The notes beneath the pieces are model-generated. The model saw only the letters and a list, made by a program, of their open reading frames with translations. It was not told where the DNA came from and searched no databases. From Chryseobacterium gilvum (GTDB lineage Bacteria > Bacteroidota > Bacteroidia > Flavobacteriales > Weeksellaceae), in contig NZ_JAOTEN010000005.1 in NCBI RefSeq assembly GCF_025628965.1, forward strand, positions 111,995 through 175,994: 64,000 nucleotides of DNA, read 5' to 3'. A program made the translations under genes and the position numbers. Shown in pieces: positions 36,353 through 45,216 of this stretch (its first letter is position 1; each line of letters starts with the position of its first letter).

Positions 36353-37717
36353 ATGTCCTTAAAAAGAAAAATCGCCCTTACACTCAGCATTTCCTTTTCG
36401 TTGCTGTTCGGGATTGTACTCATCATTATTTACATGTCTTTTAATGATTTCAGGAGAGATGAGTTTAAGAACAGATTTATTCAGCGCTTAGAATTTACTT
36501 CAGATTTTATTTCAAAATCAAAAAACTTTGAGCAGGAAGCTCCTGTTTTTTTCAGTGAGCATTCAGATAATTTTCTTTTAAACGAAACCATTCTTATTTT
36601 TAATGGTAAGAAGCAACTTATTTACAGCACTGTAAAAAACAGAAAAGTCAGCTGGGACAATGCACTTTTGAAAGAGCTGGATCAGAAAAAGACCATTTAC
36701 AGCGAGAAAACAATTCCTGAAATCTATGCAGCATTAAAAAATATACACGGCGAAAATTATTACATTCTTACCAGTGCTTTTGATACCAACGGGCAGTCGA
36801 AATTGGCCTATTTAAAATATCTTTTGATTACGGCATACATTATGAGCACGCTTTTCATCGGGTTTTTAAGTTATTACTTTATGGGAAAATTCCTGCGTCC
36901 TTTGGAAGATCTTAATAATGAAATCTCTGAAGTTACTGCCCATAAACTTGCTACTCAGATCCCTGTAGAGCAGTCAAATGACGAGATCAGCATTCTTGCC
37001 CAATCTTTTAATACGATGATTGTACGGCTGAATGATGTTTTCCAGTCCCAGAAAGATTTTACCGCAAGTGCTTCCCACGAAATCAGGACACCGATTACCA
37101 GAATGGCTTTTCAGCTGGAAAATTTAATTAAATTAGAACAGCATTCTCCTAAAACACTTTCTGCTTTACAGCAAATGCTGAAAGATGTGTATCAGTTATC
37201 TGACCTTACCAATTCTTTATTGTTGCTCACCAAATTTGATAAAGAAAATATCCAGACCATTTATGAAGAGGTACGAATCGATGAGGTGGTTTTTGAATCT
37301 TTTGACCGGGTTCAGAAAAACTATCCCCACCTGAAAATGGATTTCCTGATCGCTGAAAATGAATCTGACCAGGATTTTTTGACTATAAGAGGGATTCATT
37401 CACTTCTGACCATCGTTTTTATCAATTTATTTAAAAATGCGGCAGTATATTCGGATCATTCCGAAGCAAAGGTATTAATTACCGAAAGCGAAACACAGCT
37501 TATGGTGGAAGTGACTTCTGTGGGAAATACCATCTTGCCGGAAGAGCGGCCCAAGCTTTTTGACGCTTTTATGCGCGGAAACAATTCTCAGAATATAACA
37601 GGATCCGGATTGGGGCTGAGAATTGCAAAAAGAATTTTAGAATACCATAATGCAGCGATTTCTTATCAGTCACCTGCAGAGAAAAAGAACCGTTTTGTTG
37701 TGGTTTTTAATAAATAA
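36353..37717 (+). CDS. Sensor histidine kinase
   Basis: A 454-residue membrane kinase, partner of the response regulator directly upstream. Two membrane helices (about 8-28 and 158-180) bracket a periplasmic sensor of about 130 residues with no recognised domain. HAMP follows (about 180-232), then HisKA with His242 in SASHEIRTPITRM. The HATPase domain has the N box NLFKNAAVYSDHSEA and the G box GSGLGLRIAKRI. The input signal cannot be predicted from the sensor region. Confidence 0.9.
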   Translation: MSLKRKIALTLSISFSLLFGIVLIIIYMSFNDFRRDEFKNRFIQRLEFTSDFISKSKNFEQEAPVFFSEHSDNFLLNETILIFNGKKQLIYSTVKNRKVSWDNALLKELDQKKTIYSEKTIPEIYAALKNIHGENYYILTSAFDTNGQSKLAYLKYLLITAYIMSTLFIGFLSYYFMGKFLRPLEDLNNEISEVTAHKLATQIPVEQSNDEISILAQSFNTMIVRLNDVFQSQKDFTASASHEIRTPITRMAFQLENLIKLEQHSPKTLSALQQMLKDVYQLSDLTNSLLLLTKFDKENIQTIYEEVRIDEVVFESFDRVQKNYPHLKMDFLIAENESDQDFLTIRGIHSLLTIVFINLFKNAAVYSDHSEAKVLITESETQLMVEVTSVGNTILPEERPKLFDAFMRGNNSQNITGSGLGLRIAKRILEYHNAAISYQSPAEKKNRFVVVFNK

Positions 37718-37758
37718 TAAAATAATTTTTAAATAACCTAAAGCATAGTAATAAGAGA

Positions 37759-37787
37759 ATCCCGAAATAGAATTTCTATCTCGGGAT
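37759..37787. terminator. Hairpin between the converging kinase and DUF4394 genes
   Basis: An imperfect stem ATCCCGAAATAGAA / TTTCTATCTCGGGAT lies between two converging genes. No strong T run is present on either strand, so its terminator role is inferred from position. Confidence 0.5.
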
Positions 37788-37819
37788 CCTCAAACTATAT
37801 ATAATTGAAATCTGTATTT

Positions 37820-39334
37820 CTAAAAACCTAAGCCAACCGTGAATGCTTTTACCGGATTTGGGTAATCTTTAAGAACGGTCGTTGATCCGTTAGATAAATT
37901 CACAGTATAGATTTTTGTGGTGGTTCCGATCATTGCCATCAGATAAGCCTTCTGGCTCTTGCTTCCGATATCGAATCCATTCGTACTGGTAATATTGATT
38001 CCTAAAGAACCTGTTTCTACTAAAGTTCCGTTGTTAGGAGGGTTTTGCTGATACAATTTGTCCGTATTGTGATCTATCACGTATAAGGTGGTTGCAGTAG
38101 TTCCTGCAAAATTATTGGTATACGCTGCAGCGCTTAGCATCGGTGTTCCAGGATTAATTACTCCATCTACAGCAGTAATGGTTCCCGTTACAGGATCTAA
38201 TCGAAGATTCTGCCCCGTATTGCTTACTACTCTGATTTTATCAACCAAAGGATTAAAATCAAAACCGAAATCTGTTCCTGAAAGTGCGGTGCTAAAAGGC
38301 GCACTTCCCACAGCTGTAGCCGCTCCAGTACCAAGATTAATCGTGTACAGTCTGCTTGTGCTTCCCAATGCATATAATTGTCCGTTAAGCGGACGGAAAT
38401 CAATTCCTAAAATATTCTCCCCTGTCTGTAAACCGGTTATTGTTTTCATGACCGGCATAGGATTGTTGGGATTAAAAATCTGTAACGCGTTTGAATTATC
38501 TATTGCATATGCCACAGCTTCTGTCGGGATCGCAAGATCGATTACTTTTTGTGACAGCGATGCAATACCTGAAGCTTTTCCTGTAATAAGATTTACGGCG
38601 TATAAACTGTTCTGTGATCCGCTTGTTGCAGCCATGAGCGCAACAGTATTATCATAATTAATGTCAAAGGCAGCCTGTCCCGTGAAGGTAACTCCTAAAG
38701 CTCCCACTTCTACTAAAGTTCCGTTATTCGGAGGATCCTGCTTAAATAGTTTTCCAGACGTTGCATCAAGATCATATAAAATCGTTGAAGATGCGCCGGA
38801 TTTGCTATTGGTGTACGCAATACCGGAAACGGAAGATGTGTTTGCAACACTTGTGTCAGTTGCAGCAATGGCCCCTGTTTCAGGGTTTAAACGGAGATTT
38901 TGTCCGGTGTTTGTTACCAGTCTGATCCGGTCAACCGTAGGATTAAAGTCTATAGAAGCGATACTGCCTGAAATGGCGGGCGAGAAAGCCGTTGTGCTTA
39001 CGGCTCTTGCAGATGCATTTGAAGTATTGATGATGTAAAATTTACTTGCGTCAGAAACAGCGTACAATTCACCAGTTGCCGGTCTGAAGTCTATGCTTAA
39101 TAATTTTTCTCCGGACCCCAAACCTGTTACAGCGGTTTTTGAAGAAAATGTGGAAGCATTATTTGCATTGAAAAGTACAAGTTCGTTGGTTGCGGTAATT
39201 CCGTATACCATGAGATCCGGGGCCGGAATTGCCATGTCTGTCATCATATCATTATCATCATCATCAGAATCATTACATGAGAATAATGTTACGACAGCAA
39301 AAGCTGCCAGATAAAAAGTAAGTAGTTTTTTCAT
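37820..39334 (-). CDS. Surface-type lipoprotein with two DUF4394 repeats
   Basis: A 504-residue lipoprotein. The signal peptide ends with lipobox LFSC, and the residues after the cysteine are NDSDDDDND. An acidic SDDDD-like run just after the lipid cysteine fits the lipoprotein export signals that direct lipoproteins to the cell surface in Bacteroidota. Two homologous DUF4394 units of about 230 residues follow (about 40-270 and 271-504), each with LLSIDFRP/NILGIDFRP, DFNPxVDxIRxVxNTGQNLRL and PPNNGTLVExGxLG. The fold is probably a beta propeller. No enzymatic residues are apparent. It stands alone between the kinase gene and tuf. Confidence 0.82.
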   Translation of the reverse strand: MKKLLTFYLAAFAVVTLFSCNDSDDDDNDMMTDMAIPAPDLMVYGITATNELVLFNANNASTFSSKTAVTGLGSGEKLLSIDFRPATGELYAVSDASKFYIINTSNASARAVSTTAFSPAISGSIASIDFNPTVDRIRLVTNTGQNLRLNPETGAIAATDTSVANTSSVSGIAYTNSKSGASSTILYDLDATSGKLFKQDPPNNGTLVEVGALGVTFTGQAAFDINYDNTVALMAATSGSQNSLYAVNLITGKASGIASLSQKVIDLAIPTEAVAYAIDNSNALQIFNPNNPMPVMKTITGLQTGENILGIDFRPLNGQLYALGSTSRLYTINLGTGAATAVGSAPFSTALSGTDFGFDFNPLVDKIRVVSNTGQNLRLDPVTGTITAVDGVINPGTPMLSAAAYTNNFAGTTATTLYVIDHNTDKLYQQNPPNNGTLVETGSLGINITSTNGFDIGSKSQKAYLMAMIGTTTKIYTVNLSNGSTTVLKDYPNPVKAFTVGLGF

Positions 39335-39533
39335 AAGTTTAATTTTTTAATGTTTAAATAGATTAATAATACTTACGAGGAAAAAAGCCTGCTGGATTTT
39401 GAAACAGATTTTCTCAGTTAATAAATTTGTGTAAATTTGCATCGCAATACTTATAAATATATAGGCAGCGGATACTTTGGATATGAAACTTGTTTTTTTT
39501 TACAGAAAAAGATTTTAGTATTTAAAAATTCAT

Positions 39534-39541
39534 TATATTTG
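39534..39541 (+). promoter_or_regulatory. -7 box of the tuf promoter
   Basis: TATATTTG matches TAnnTTTG exactly, 45 bases before the tuf ATG. The -33 element is not clear. Confidence 0.65.
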
Positions 39542-39586
39542 CACACTGAAAAATTGAATAAAACAATAAAATAAATAATTTAAATC

Positions 39587-40798
39587 ATGGCAAAGGAAAC
39601 GTTTAATCGTAACAAACCACACTTGAACATTGGTACTATTGGTCACGTTGACCATGGTAAAACAACACTTACTGCAGCGATCAGTGCTGTATTAGCGAGC
39701 AAAGGTCTTGCTGAGAAAAAAGACTTCTCTGCGATTGACTCTGCTCCTGAAGAAAAAGAAAGAGGGATTACTATCAATACTGCTCACATTGAGTACGAAA
39801 CTGAAAAAAGACACTATGCTCACGTTGACTGTCCAGGTCACGCGGATTATGTAAAAAACATGGTAACTGGTGCTGCTCAGATGGATGGTGCTATCGTAGT
39901 ATGTGCTGCAACAGACGGTCCTATGCCTCAGACTAGAGAGCATATCCTACTTTGCCGTCAGGTAAACGTACCTAGAATTGTTGTTTTCATGAACAAAGTT
40001 GACATGGTAGATGATGCTGAATTATTAGAGCTTGTTGAAATGGAACTTAGAGATTTATTATCTACTTATGATTTCGACGGTGATAATTCTCCAGTAATTC
40101 AAGGTTCTGCACTTGGTGCACTTACTGCTGCTACCGCAAGCCCTGTAAACTCTGATGATCAATGGTTTAAAAGTGTTGAAGCGTTAATGGATGCTGTTGA
40201 TACTTGGATCGAAGAGCCGGTAAGAGATACAGAAAAGCCATTCTTGATGCCGATTGAAGACGTATTCTCTATTACAGGTAGAGGTACTGTTGCAACAGGT
40301 AGAATTGAAGCGGGTATTATCAATACTGGTGATCCTGTTGATATCGTTGGGATGGGTGATGAAAAATTAACTTCTACAATTACAGGGGTTGAGATGTTCA
40401 GAAAAATCCTAGACAGAGGTGAAGCTGGTGATAACGTAGGTCTATTGTTGAGAGGTATTGAAAAAACTGACATCAAGAGAGGTATGGTAATCGCTAAGAA
40501 AGATTCTGTGAAGCCACACAAAAAATTGAAAGCTTCTGTATATATCCTTTCTAAAGAAGAAGGTGGACGTCACACTCCATTCCACAACAAATACCGTCCT
40601 CAGTTCTATGTAAGAACTACAGACGTTACAGGTGAGATCTTCTTACCAGAAGGTGTAGAAATGGTAATGCCTGGTGATAACTTAGAGATCACTGTAGAAT
40701 TGTTACAGCCAATCGCTCTTAACGTAGGTCTTAGATTTGCGATCAGAGAAGGAGGTAGAACAGTTGGTTCTGGTCAGGTTACAGAAATCTTAGATTAA
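39587..40798 (+). CDS. tuf: Elongation factor Tu
   Basis: EF-Tu carries aminoacyl-tRNA to the ribosome as a GTP complex. The GTP-binding motifs are all present: [14 protein letters not shown] (P loop), RGITINTAH (switch I), [13 protein letters not shown] (G3) and [10 protein letters not shown] (G4). The C-terminal beta domains follow and end [14 protein letters not shown]. It is followed by a terminator, tRNA-Trp, secE and nusG, the order seen in many bacteria. Confidence 0.98.
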   Translation: MAKETFNRNKPHLNIGTIGHVDHGKTTLTAAISAVLASKGLAEKKDFSAIDSAPEEKERGITINTAHIEYETEKRHYAHVDCPGHADYVKNMVTGAAQMDGAIVVCAATDGPMPQTREHILLCRQVNVPRIVVFMNKVDMVDDAELLELVEMELRDLLSTYDFDGDNSPVIQGSALGALTAATASPVNSDDQWFKSVEALMDAVDTWIEEPVRDTEKPFLMPIEDVFSITGRGTVATGRIEAGIINTGDPVDIVGMGDEKLTSTITGVEMFRKILDRGEAGDNVGLLLRGIEKTDIKRGMVIAKKDSVKPHKKLKASVYILSKEEGGRHTPFHNKYRPQFYVRTTDVTGEIFLPEGVEMVMPGDNLEITVELLQPIALNVGLRFAIREGGRTVGSGQVTEILD

Positions 40799-40813
40799 TT
40801 CTAAAATAATATA

Positions 40814-40845
40814 AAAGTTCCGTAGGGAAACTTACGGAACTTTTT
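40814..40845 (+). terminator. Terminator after tuf
   Basis: Stem AAGTTCCGTA / TACGGAACTT with an eight-base loop and five T, just before tRNA-Trp. Confidence 0.8.
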
Positions 40846-40850
40846 AATCT

Positions 40851-40921
40851 ACGGGCATCGTCCAATGGTAGGATACCGGTCTCCAAAACCGTTGATCTGG
40901 GTTCGAATCCTAGTGCCCGTG
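40851..40921 (+). tRNA. tRNA-Trp (CCA)
   Basis: The acceptor ACGGGCA pairs with TGCCCGT, the anticodon loop CTCCAAA holds CCA, and the T arm is CTGGGTTCGAATCCTAG. Length 71, CCA not encoded. It lies between tuf and secE, six bases after the tuf terminator T run. Confidence 0.95.
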
Positions 40922-40934
40922 CAAAAAGAAAATA

Positions 40935-41138
40935 ATGAGCTTAGTAGAATTTTTAAAAGGTTCTTATAACGAATTCAGACATAAAGTAGAATGGCCAAAA
41001 TGGTCTGATCTGCAGTCTTCAACTATTGTAGTAACGATTGCAACGGTTATTTTAGCATTATTTACCTTCGGAATTGATGAATTGTTTTCTAAAGCAATCA
41101 GCAATATAATAGGGATGCTAATCAACGTATTCAACTAA
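40935..41138 (+). CDS. secE: Preprotein translocase subunit SecE
   Basis: A 67-residue single-span SecE, part of the SecYEG channel. The cytoplasmic amphipathic helix reads YNEFRHKVEWPKWSDLQSS, with the conserved WPKW, followed by one membrane helix (about 29-50). The short single-helix form is usual outside proteobacteria. nusG follows 18 bases downstream. Confidence 0.95.
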   Translation: MSLVEFLKGSYNEFRHKVEWPKWSDLQSSTIVVTIATVILALFTFGIDELFSKAISNIIGMLINVFN

Positions 41139-41156
41139 TAAAAGTATTTTCCCATA

Positions 41157-41699
41157 ATGAGCGAATTGAAATGGTATGTGCTGAAAGCAATCAGCGGACA
41201 GGAAAATAAAGTGAAAAACTATATTGAGTCAGAGATCAAGCGCTTTGGGTTTGAACAATATGTGACTCAGGTGGTTATTCCTATGGAAAAGGTTATTCAG
41301 CTTAGGAATGGTAAAAAAGTACCTAAAGAAAAGCCTTATTATCCTGGTTACTTAATGGTAGAAGCAGATTTGATGGGTGAGATTCCTCACATTATCAAAA
41401 ATATTCCCGGAGTAATCTCTTTTTTGAGCTTAACCAAAGGCGGAGACCCTGTTCCAATGAGAAAGTCTGAAGTCAACAGAATGCTCGGAAGAATGGATGA
41501 GCTTTCAGAATTTGCTACAGATGCCGAAATCCCATTCATCGTTGGCGAAAACGTAAAAGTAATCGACGGTCCGTTTAACGGATTCAACGGTACGGTAGAA
41601 AAAATTCTTGAGGATAAAAAGAAAATCGAAGTTTCAGTATTGATCTTCGGAAGAAAAACTCCGATGGAACTAAGCTTTATGCAAGTAGAAAAAGTATAA
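41157..41699 (+). CDS. nusG: Transcription elongation/antitermination factor NusG
   Basis: A 180-residue NusG that binds the RNA polymerase clamp and couples transcription to termination factors or ribosomes. The NGN domain starts KWYVLKAISGQENKVKNY and contains PYYPGYLMVEADL. The C-terminal KOW domain has PFIVGENVKVIDGPFNGFNG. Standing between secE and rplK is the widespread order. Confidence 0.97.
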   Translation: MSELKWYVLKAISGQENKVKNYIESEIKRFGFEQYVTQVVIPMEKVIQLRNGKKVPKEKPYYPGYLMVEADLMGEIPHIIKNIPGVISFLSLTKGGDPVPMRKSEVNRMLGRMDELSEFATDAEIPFIVGENVKVIDGPFNGFNGTVEKILEDKKKIEVSVLIFGRKTPMELSFMQVEKV

Positions 41700-41718
41700 A
41701 TTACTATAAAAAATAAAA

Positions 41719-41748
41719 AATACCGTTCAGAAATGAGCGGTATTTTTT
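41719..41748 (+). terminator. Terminator after nusG
   Basis: Stem AATACCGTTCA / TGAGCGGTATT with a GAAA loop and a T run. Confidence 0.85.
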
Positions 41749-41843
41749 ATTATTAAAAAGAAAGTTTTGATGAGCGTTATTGTTCTACTGTAAAAAATTG
41801 ACTAATAAATATTTATTTTATCTGAAATTTAATAAGTTATGTA

Positions 41844-41874
41844 TTTGCTAATTAAAAAATATTTCATAATTTTG
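41844..41874 (+). promoter_or_regulatory. Promoter of the rplKAJL operon
   Basis: TTTG at 41844-41847 and TAATTTTG at 41867-41874, spacing 19. The rplK start at 41969 leaves a leader of about 90 bases. Confidence 0.75.
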
Positions 41875-41917
41875 CAGTCCGAAAGTAGGATTACTATTTG
41901 TGAGTAGGTAACCTGCT

Positions 41918-41950
41918 GAATAATAAATGCTTCCAACTCATTAATTATTC
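41918..41950 (+). promoter_or_regulatory. Leader hairpin just before rplK
   Basis: GAATAATAAATG (41918-41929) and CATTAATTATTC (41939-41950) pair over 12 bases with one mismatch and a nine-base loop CTTCCAACT, ending 18 bases before the rplK ATG. It could be a ribosomal-protein autoregulation site, but the binding protein is not shown. Confidence 0.45.
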
Positions 41951-41968
41951 AAACTTAAAAAAGAAAAA

Positions 41969-42412
41969 ATGGCTAAAAAAGTCTTTAAAATGGTAAAGCT
42001 TCAGGTGAAGGGAGGGGCAGCAAACCCGTCTCCACCAGTAGGTCCTGCATTAGGTTCTGCCGGTGTAAACATTATGGAGTTTTGTAAACAATTCAACGGA
42101 AGAACGCAGGATAAGCCTGGTCAGGTTCTACCGGTAGTAATTACGGTATACGAAGACAAATCTTTCGAATTCGTAATTAAAACACCACCTGCTGCAATTC
42201 AGTTAATGGATGCTGCAAAGATCAAAGGAGGATCAGGTGAACCAAACAGAAACAAAGTAGGGGCAGTATCTTGGGCGCAAGTTCAAAAAATTGCAGAAGA
42301 TAAAATGACAGACCTTAACTGTTTTACAATGGATTCAGCTCTTTCTATGGTTGCAGGTACTGCAAGATCTATGGGATTAAGAGTAACAGGAACTAAACCC
42401 ACTAACGCTTAA
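41969..42412 (+). CDS. rplK: 50S ribosomal protein L11
   Basis: A 147-residue L11 that binds the GTPase-associated region of 23S rRNA with L10 and L7/L12. The N-terminus has the proline-rich [20 protein letters not shown], and the C-terminal domain ends [12 protein letters not shown]. It is the first gene of the rplKAJL operon. Confidence 0.98.
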   Translation: MAKKVFKMVKLQVKGGAANPSPPVGPALGSAGVNIMEFCKQFNGRTQDKPGQVLPVVITVYEDKSFEFVIKTPPAAIQLMDAAKIKGGSGEPNRNKVGAVSWAQVQKIAEDKMTDLNCFTMDSALSMVAGTARSMGLRVTGTKPTNA

Positions 42413-42423
42413 AACTAATAGAA

Positions 42424-43116
42424 ATGGCAAAATTAACTAAAAAGCAAAAAGAAGCTTTAAGCAAAGTAGAAAAAGGAAGAATCTATAACCTTGAAGAAGG
42501 TTCAGCTCTTGTAAAAGAAGTGAACACGGCAAAGTTTGATGCTTCTGTAGATATCGCTGTAAGATTGGGTGTAGATCCAAGAAAAGCAAACCAAATGGTA
42601 AGAGGTGTTGTATCTCTTCCTCACGGTACCGGTAAAGATGTTAAAGTTTTGGCTTTAGTAACTCCGGACAAAGAAGCAGAAGCGAAAGAAGCGGGTGCAG
42701 ATTATGTAGGTCTTGATGAATATTTACAGAAAATAAAAGACGGTTGGACAGATGTTGACGTAATCGTTACTATGCCTGCTGTTATGGGTAAACTAGGACC
42801 TTTGGGTAGAGTTTTAGGACCAAGAGGTTTGATGCCTAACCCAAAATCAGGTACTGTAACCATGGAAATTGGTAAAGCAGTAACTGAAGTGAAAGCAGGT
42901 AAAATTGATTTCAAAGTAGATAAATACGGTATTATTCATGCTGGTATTGGTAAAGTATCTTTCGATGCTGCCAAAATCAAAGAAAATGCTCAGGAATTAA
43001 TTTCTACATTGATCAAAATGAAACCTACTGCAGCTAAAGGTACTTATGTAAAAAGCATTTATTTGTCTTCTACCATGAGCCCCGGGATTGCAATTGATAC
43101 TAAAGCTGTTAACTAA
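42424..43116 (+). CDS. rplA: 50S ribosomal protein L1
   Basis: A 230-residue L1, the protein of the mobile stalk near the E site. Conserved segments include [40 protein letters not shown] and the C-terminal [18 protein letters not shown]1 represses its own operon in E. coli by binding the L11 leader. The start lies 12 bases after rplK. Confidence 0.98.
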   Translation: MAKLTKKQKEALSKVEKGRIYNLEEGSALVKEVNTAKFDASVDIAVRLGVDPRKANQMVRGVVSLPHGTGKDVKVLALVTPDKEAEAKEAGADYVGLDEYLQKIKDGWTDVDVIVTMPAVMGKLGPLGRVLGPRGLMPNPKSGTVTMEIGKAVTEVKAGKIDFKVDKYGIIHAGIGKVSFDAAKIKENAQELISTLIKMKPTAAKGTYVKSIYLSSTMSPGIAIDTKAVN

Positions 43117-43133
43117 TATATATCCTTAAGACA

Positions 43134-43730
43134 ATGACAAAAGACCAAAAAGTTGTAGCAATACAAGAGATCAAAGACTTGCTTCAGGATGCAAAAGTAG
43201 TTTATGTAGCAGATCTAGACGGTTTGAACGCTGCAAAATCTTCTGACTTCAGAAGACAGGCTTTCAAACAGAATATCAAAGTAAAAGTAGTAAAAAATAC
43301 ACTTTTGCAAAAAGCAATGGAACAGATTGAAGGAGTAGATTACTCTGAAATGTTCCAGACTTTCAAAGGAAACTCTGCATTAATGGTTGCTGAGACTGCA
43401 AACGGTCCTGCAAAATTAATCAAAGATTTCAGAAAGAAAGAAGAGAAGCCGGCATTAAAGTCTGCTTTTGTACAGGAAACTTTCTATGTGGGTGATAATA
43501 ATCTTGATGCCTTAGTAAGCATTAAGTCTAGAGAAGAAATGATCGGTGAAATCATCGGATTGCTTCAGTCACCAATTCAAAGAGTGGTTTCTGCTCTTCA
43601 AAACAAATCTGAAACAGGAGAAGCTAAAGCAGAAGAAACTGCTGCGCCTGCTGTAGAAGAAACACCTGCTGAGGCGGCTCCGGAAGCTCCTGCTGCAGAA
43701 AGCACGGAAGAAACTCCAAGTGCTGAATAA
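43134..43730 (+). CDS. rplJ: 50S ribosomal protein L10 with acidic C-terminal extension
   Basis: A 198-residue L10, the base of the L7/L12 stalk. The core (about 1-160) has VVYVADLDGLNA, KVKVVKNTLLQKAM and FKGNSALMVAE. The last about 35 residues are almost all Ala, Glu and Pro with some Thr (ETAAPAVEETPAEAAP), a low-complexity tail beyond the length of E. coli L10 (165 residues). rplL follows 46 bases downstream. Confidence 0.95.
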   Translation: MTKDQKVVAIQEIKDLLQDAKVVYVADLDGLNAAKSSDFRRQAFKQNIKVKVVKNTLLQKAMEQIEGVDYSEMFQTFKGNSALMVAETANGPAKLIKDFRKKEEKPALKSAFVQETFYVGDNNLDALVSIKSREEMIGEIIGLLQSPIQRVVSALQNKSETGEAKAEETAAPAVEETPAEAAPEAPAAESTEETPSAE

Positions 43731-43776
43731 AGACTCTCAAAAAATTAAATAAATAATCAACAAAAACATTACAACA

Positions 43777-44145
43777 ATGTCAGATTTAAAAAATTTAGCG
43801 GAAACGCTAGTAAACTTAACCGTAAAAGATGTAAATGAATTAGCTACTATCCTTAAGGATGAGTACGGAATCGAGCCAGCTGCTGCTGCTGTAGTTATGT
43901 CTGCAGGTGGTGGAGCTGAAGCTGCTGAAGAAAAAACAGAATTCGACGTAATTCTTAAAGCTGCTGGTGCATCTAAATTAGCAATCGTTAAATTGGTAAA
44001 AGATTTAACTGGTGCTGGTCTTAAAGAAGCTAAAGATATCGTAGACGGAGCTCCTGCTGCTATCAAAACGGGTATCTCTAAAGACGAAGCTGAAGCGCTT
44101 AAAAAGCAACTTGAAGAAGCTGGTGCTGAAGTAGAATTGAAGTAA
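43777..44145 (+). CDS. rplL: 50S ribosomal protein L7/L12
   Basis: A 122-residue stalk protein that recruits translation GTPases. The N-terminal dimerisation helix has [20 protein letters not shown], an Ala-rich hinge follows, and the C-terminal domain has [20 protein letters not shown] and [16 protein letters not shown]. It is followed by a terminator, and rpoB is 5 kb further on instead of directly adjacent. Confidence 0.98.
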   Translation: MSDLKNLAETLVNLTVKDVNELATILKDEYGIEPAAAAVVMSAGGGAEAAEEKTEFDVILKAAGASKLAIVKLVKDLTGAGLKEAKDIVDGAPAAIKTGISKDEAEALKKQLEEAGAEVELK

Positions 44146-44166
44146 TTTTATTTTACATTATATTAT

Positions 44167-44197
44167 AGCCTGAACATTTTTGTTCAGGCTTTTTTTG
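44167..44197 (+). terminator. Terminator after rplL
   Basis: Stem AGCCTGAACA / TGTTCAGGCT with a four-base T loop and seven T. It separates the ribosomal operon from the genes that follow. Confidence 0.9.
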
Positions 44198-44459
44198 TTA
44201 GTTTATGTAATGCTGTCCGATTTTAAATAGCGTATTTCCATCAAAATAAATATTATTCGATTTGGTATTTTCCTTATCGCAGAAATACAGTATGGAGATA
44301 AAATATGAGTAAAAAAGGTCGAAGGAAAATAGATTAAAATAAACCCATGATTTTCACCTCAACATTATTACTGAAATTTGATAGATTTCATATATTACTA
44401 ATACGTAATATGGTTTGAATCATAATTATGATTATTTTTGCAGCTATAAAGAATTATAG
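44198..44459. other. Intergenic stretch with a probable promoter
   Basis: The region between the rplL terminator and the next gene holds a TATTTTTG -7 box at 44433-44440, with TTG at 44415-44417 (spacing of only 15). I see no gene or structured RNA in the remainder. Confidence 0.5.
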
Positions 44460-45146
44460 TTGAAAAAAGCTTTATTATTTAAAATTATAGGTGCTGAAAA
44501 TTTGAAATACAAAGAACATTTCAATATTTTCCGCATTTTTTTAGTTTTAATTTTGCTTTTATGTCAATCATTTGTCTTCGCTCAAGATTCTATTACTAAC
44601 GCTAAAAAAGAGCAGCCAAACATTGTGATGACCAATGGTGCTTACATCTATTCTACTGATGAAAACTTTAATAAGCAGATTCTTAACAATGAGGTGAATT
44701 TAAAAAATGGCGAGCTTACCTATCATCAATCTGACAAAAACAGTAAAGTAATAATCAAATCTGTGGCTGATGCTGCTAATAAAAAAGAGCCATTTCAAAA
44801 TCAGTTTAAGAATACCGTCAAGAAAAAGAAAAAAGAAACAAACAGTATTGATAAAAGGATTAAAGAGTTTGAAAAACAAAAAAAAGATTTTCAGAGTCAG
44901 CAATTTAATCCGGATCCGTTCACTGGTAAGTTTTTAGCAGGTCATCAGATTTTTAAAGATTATATAACGCCGCCATATCACCATGATTATTCAAAAATGG
45001 TTAATAGGTATCATCGTATACTGATAACATTAGCGCTAGATTATCTTCATTCTCAGAAATATATTCAATACAATAATAAATCATTAGATCATTGTTTCTC
45101 TAAAGTCTTTTCTGTAAGGCCGCCTCCCCATACTTTATTTTCGTAG
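44460..45146 (+). CDS. Exported protein of unknown function, first gene of the rplL-rpoB insertion
   Basis: A 228-residue protein that I do not recognise. It begins with a TTG; no better start precedes the signal peptide-like core FRIFLVLILLLCQSFVFAQ at about residues 24-42. The mature part reads VMTNGAYIYSTDENFNKQIL, then a strongly basic coiled-coil-like region (TVKKKKKETNSIDKRIKEFEKQ), and a C-terminal part with FLAGHQIFKDYITPPYHHDY. Seen next to two secreted-protein genes, it may belong to the same secreted module, but no function can be given. The TTG start is uncertain. Confidence 0.5.
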   Translation: MKKALLFKIIGAENLKYKEHFNIFRIFLVLILLLCQSFVFAQDSITNAKKEQPNIVMTNGAYIYSTDENFNKQILNNEVNLKNGELTYHQSDKNSKVIIKSVADAANKKEPFQNQFKNTVKKKKKETNSIDKRIKEFEKQKKDFQSQQFNPDPFTGKFLAGHQIFKDYITPPYHHDYSKMVNRYHRILITLALDYLHSQKYIQYNNKSLDHCFSKVFSVRPPPHTLFS

Positions 45147-45216
45147 CTAATGACTTTTAAGGAGTCAGAATATAGGTTTATTAATAAGCCTTTTCTTTAA
45201 TTATTAAAATAAAAAA

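Noticed and set aside
38088..39314. Three long plus-strand frames opposite the DUF4394 gene
   Set aside because: They repeat each other because the sense gene is duplicated internally; the lipoprotein on the minus strand has the signal peptide and family motifs.
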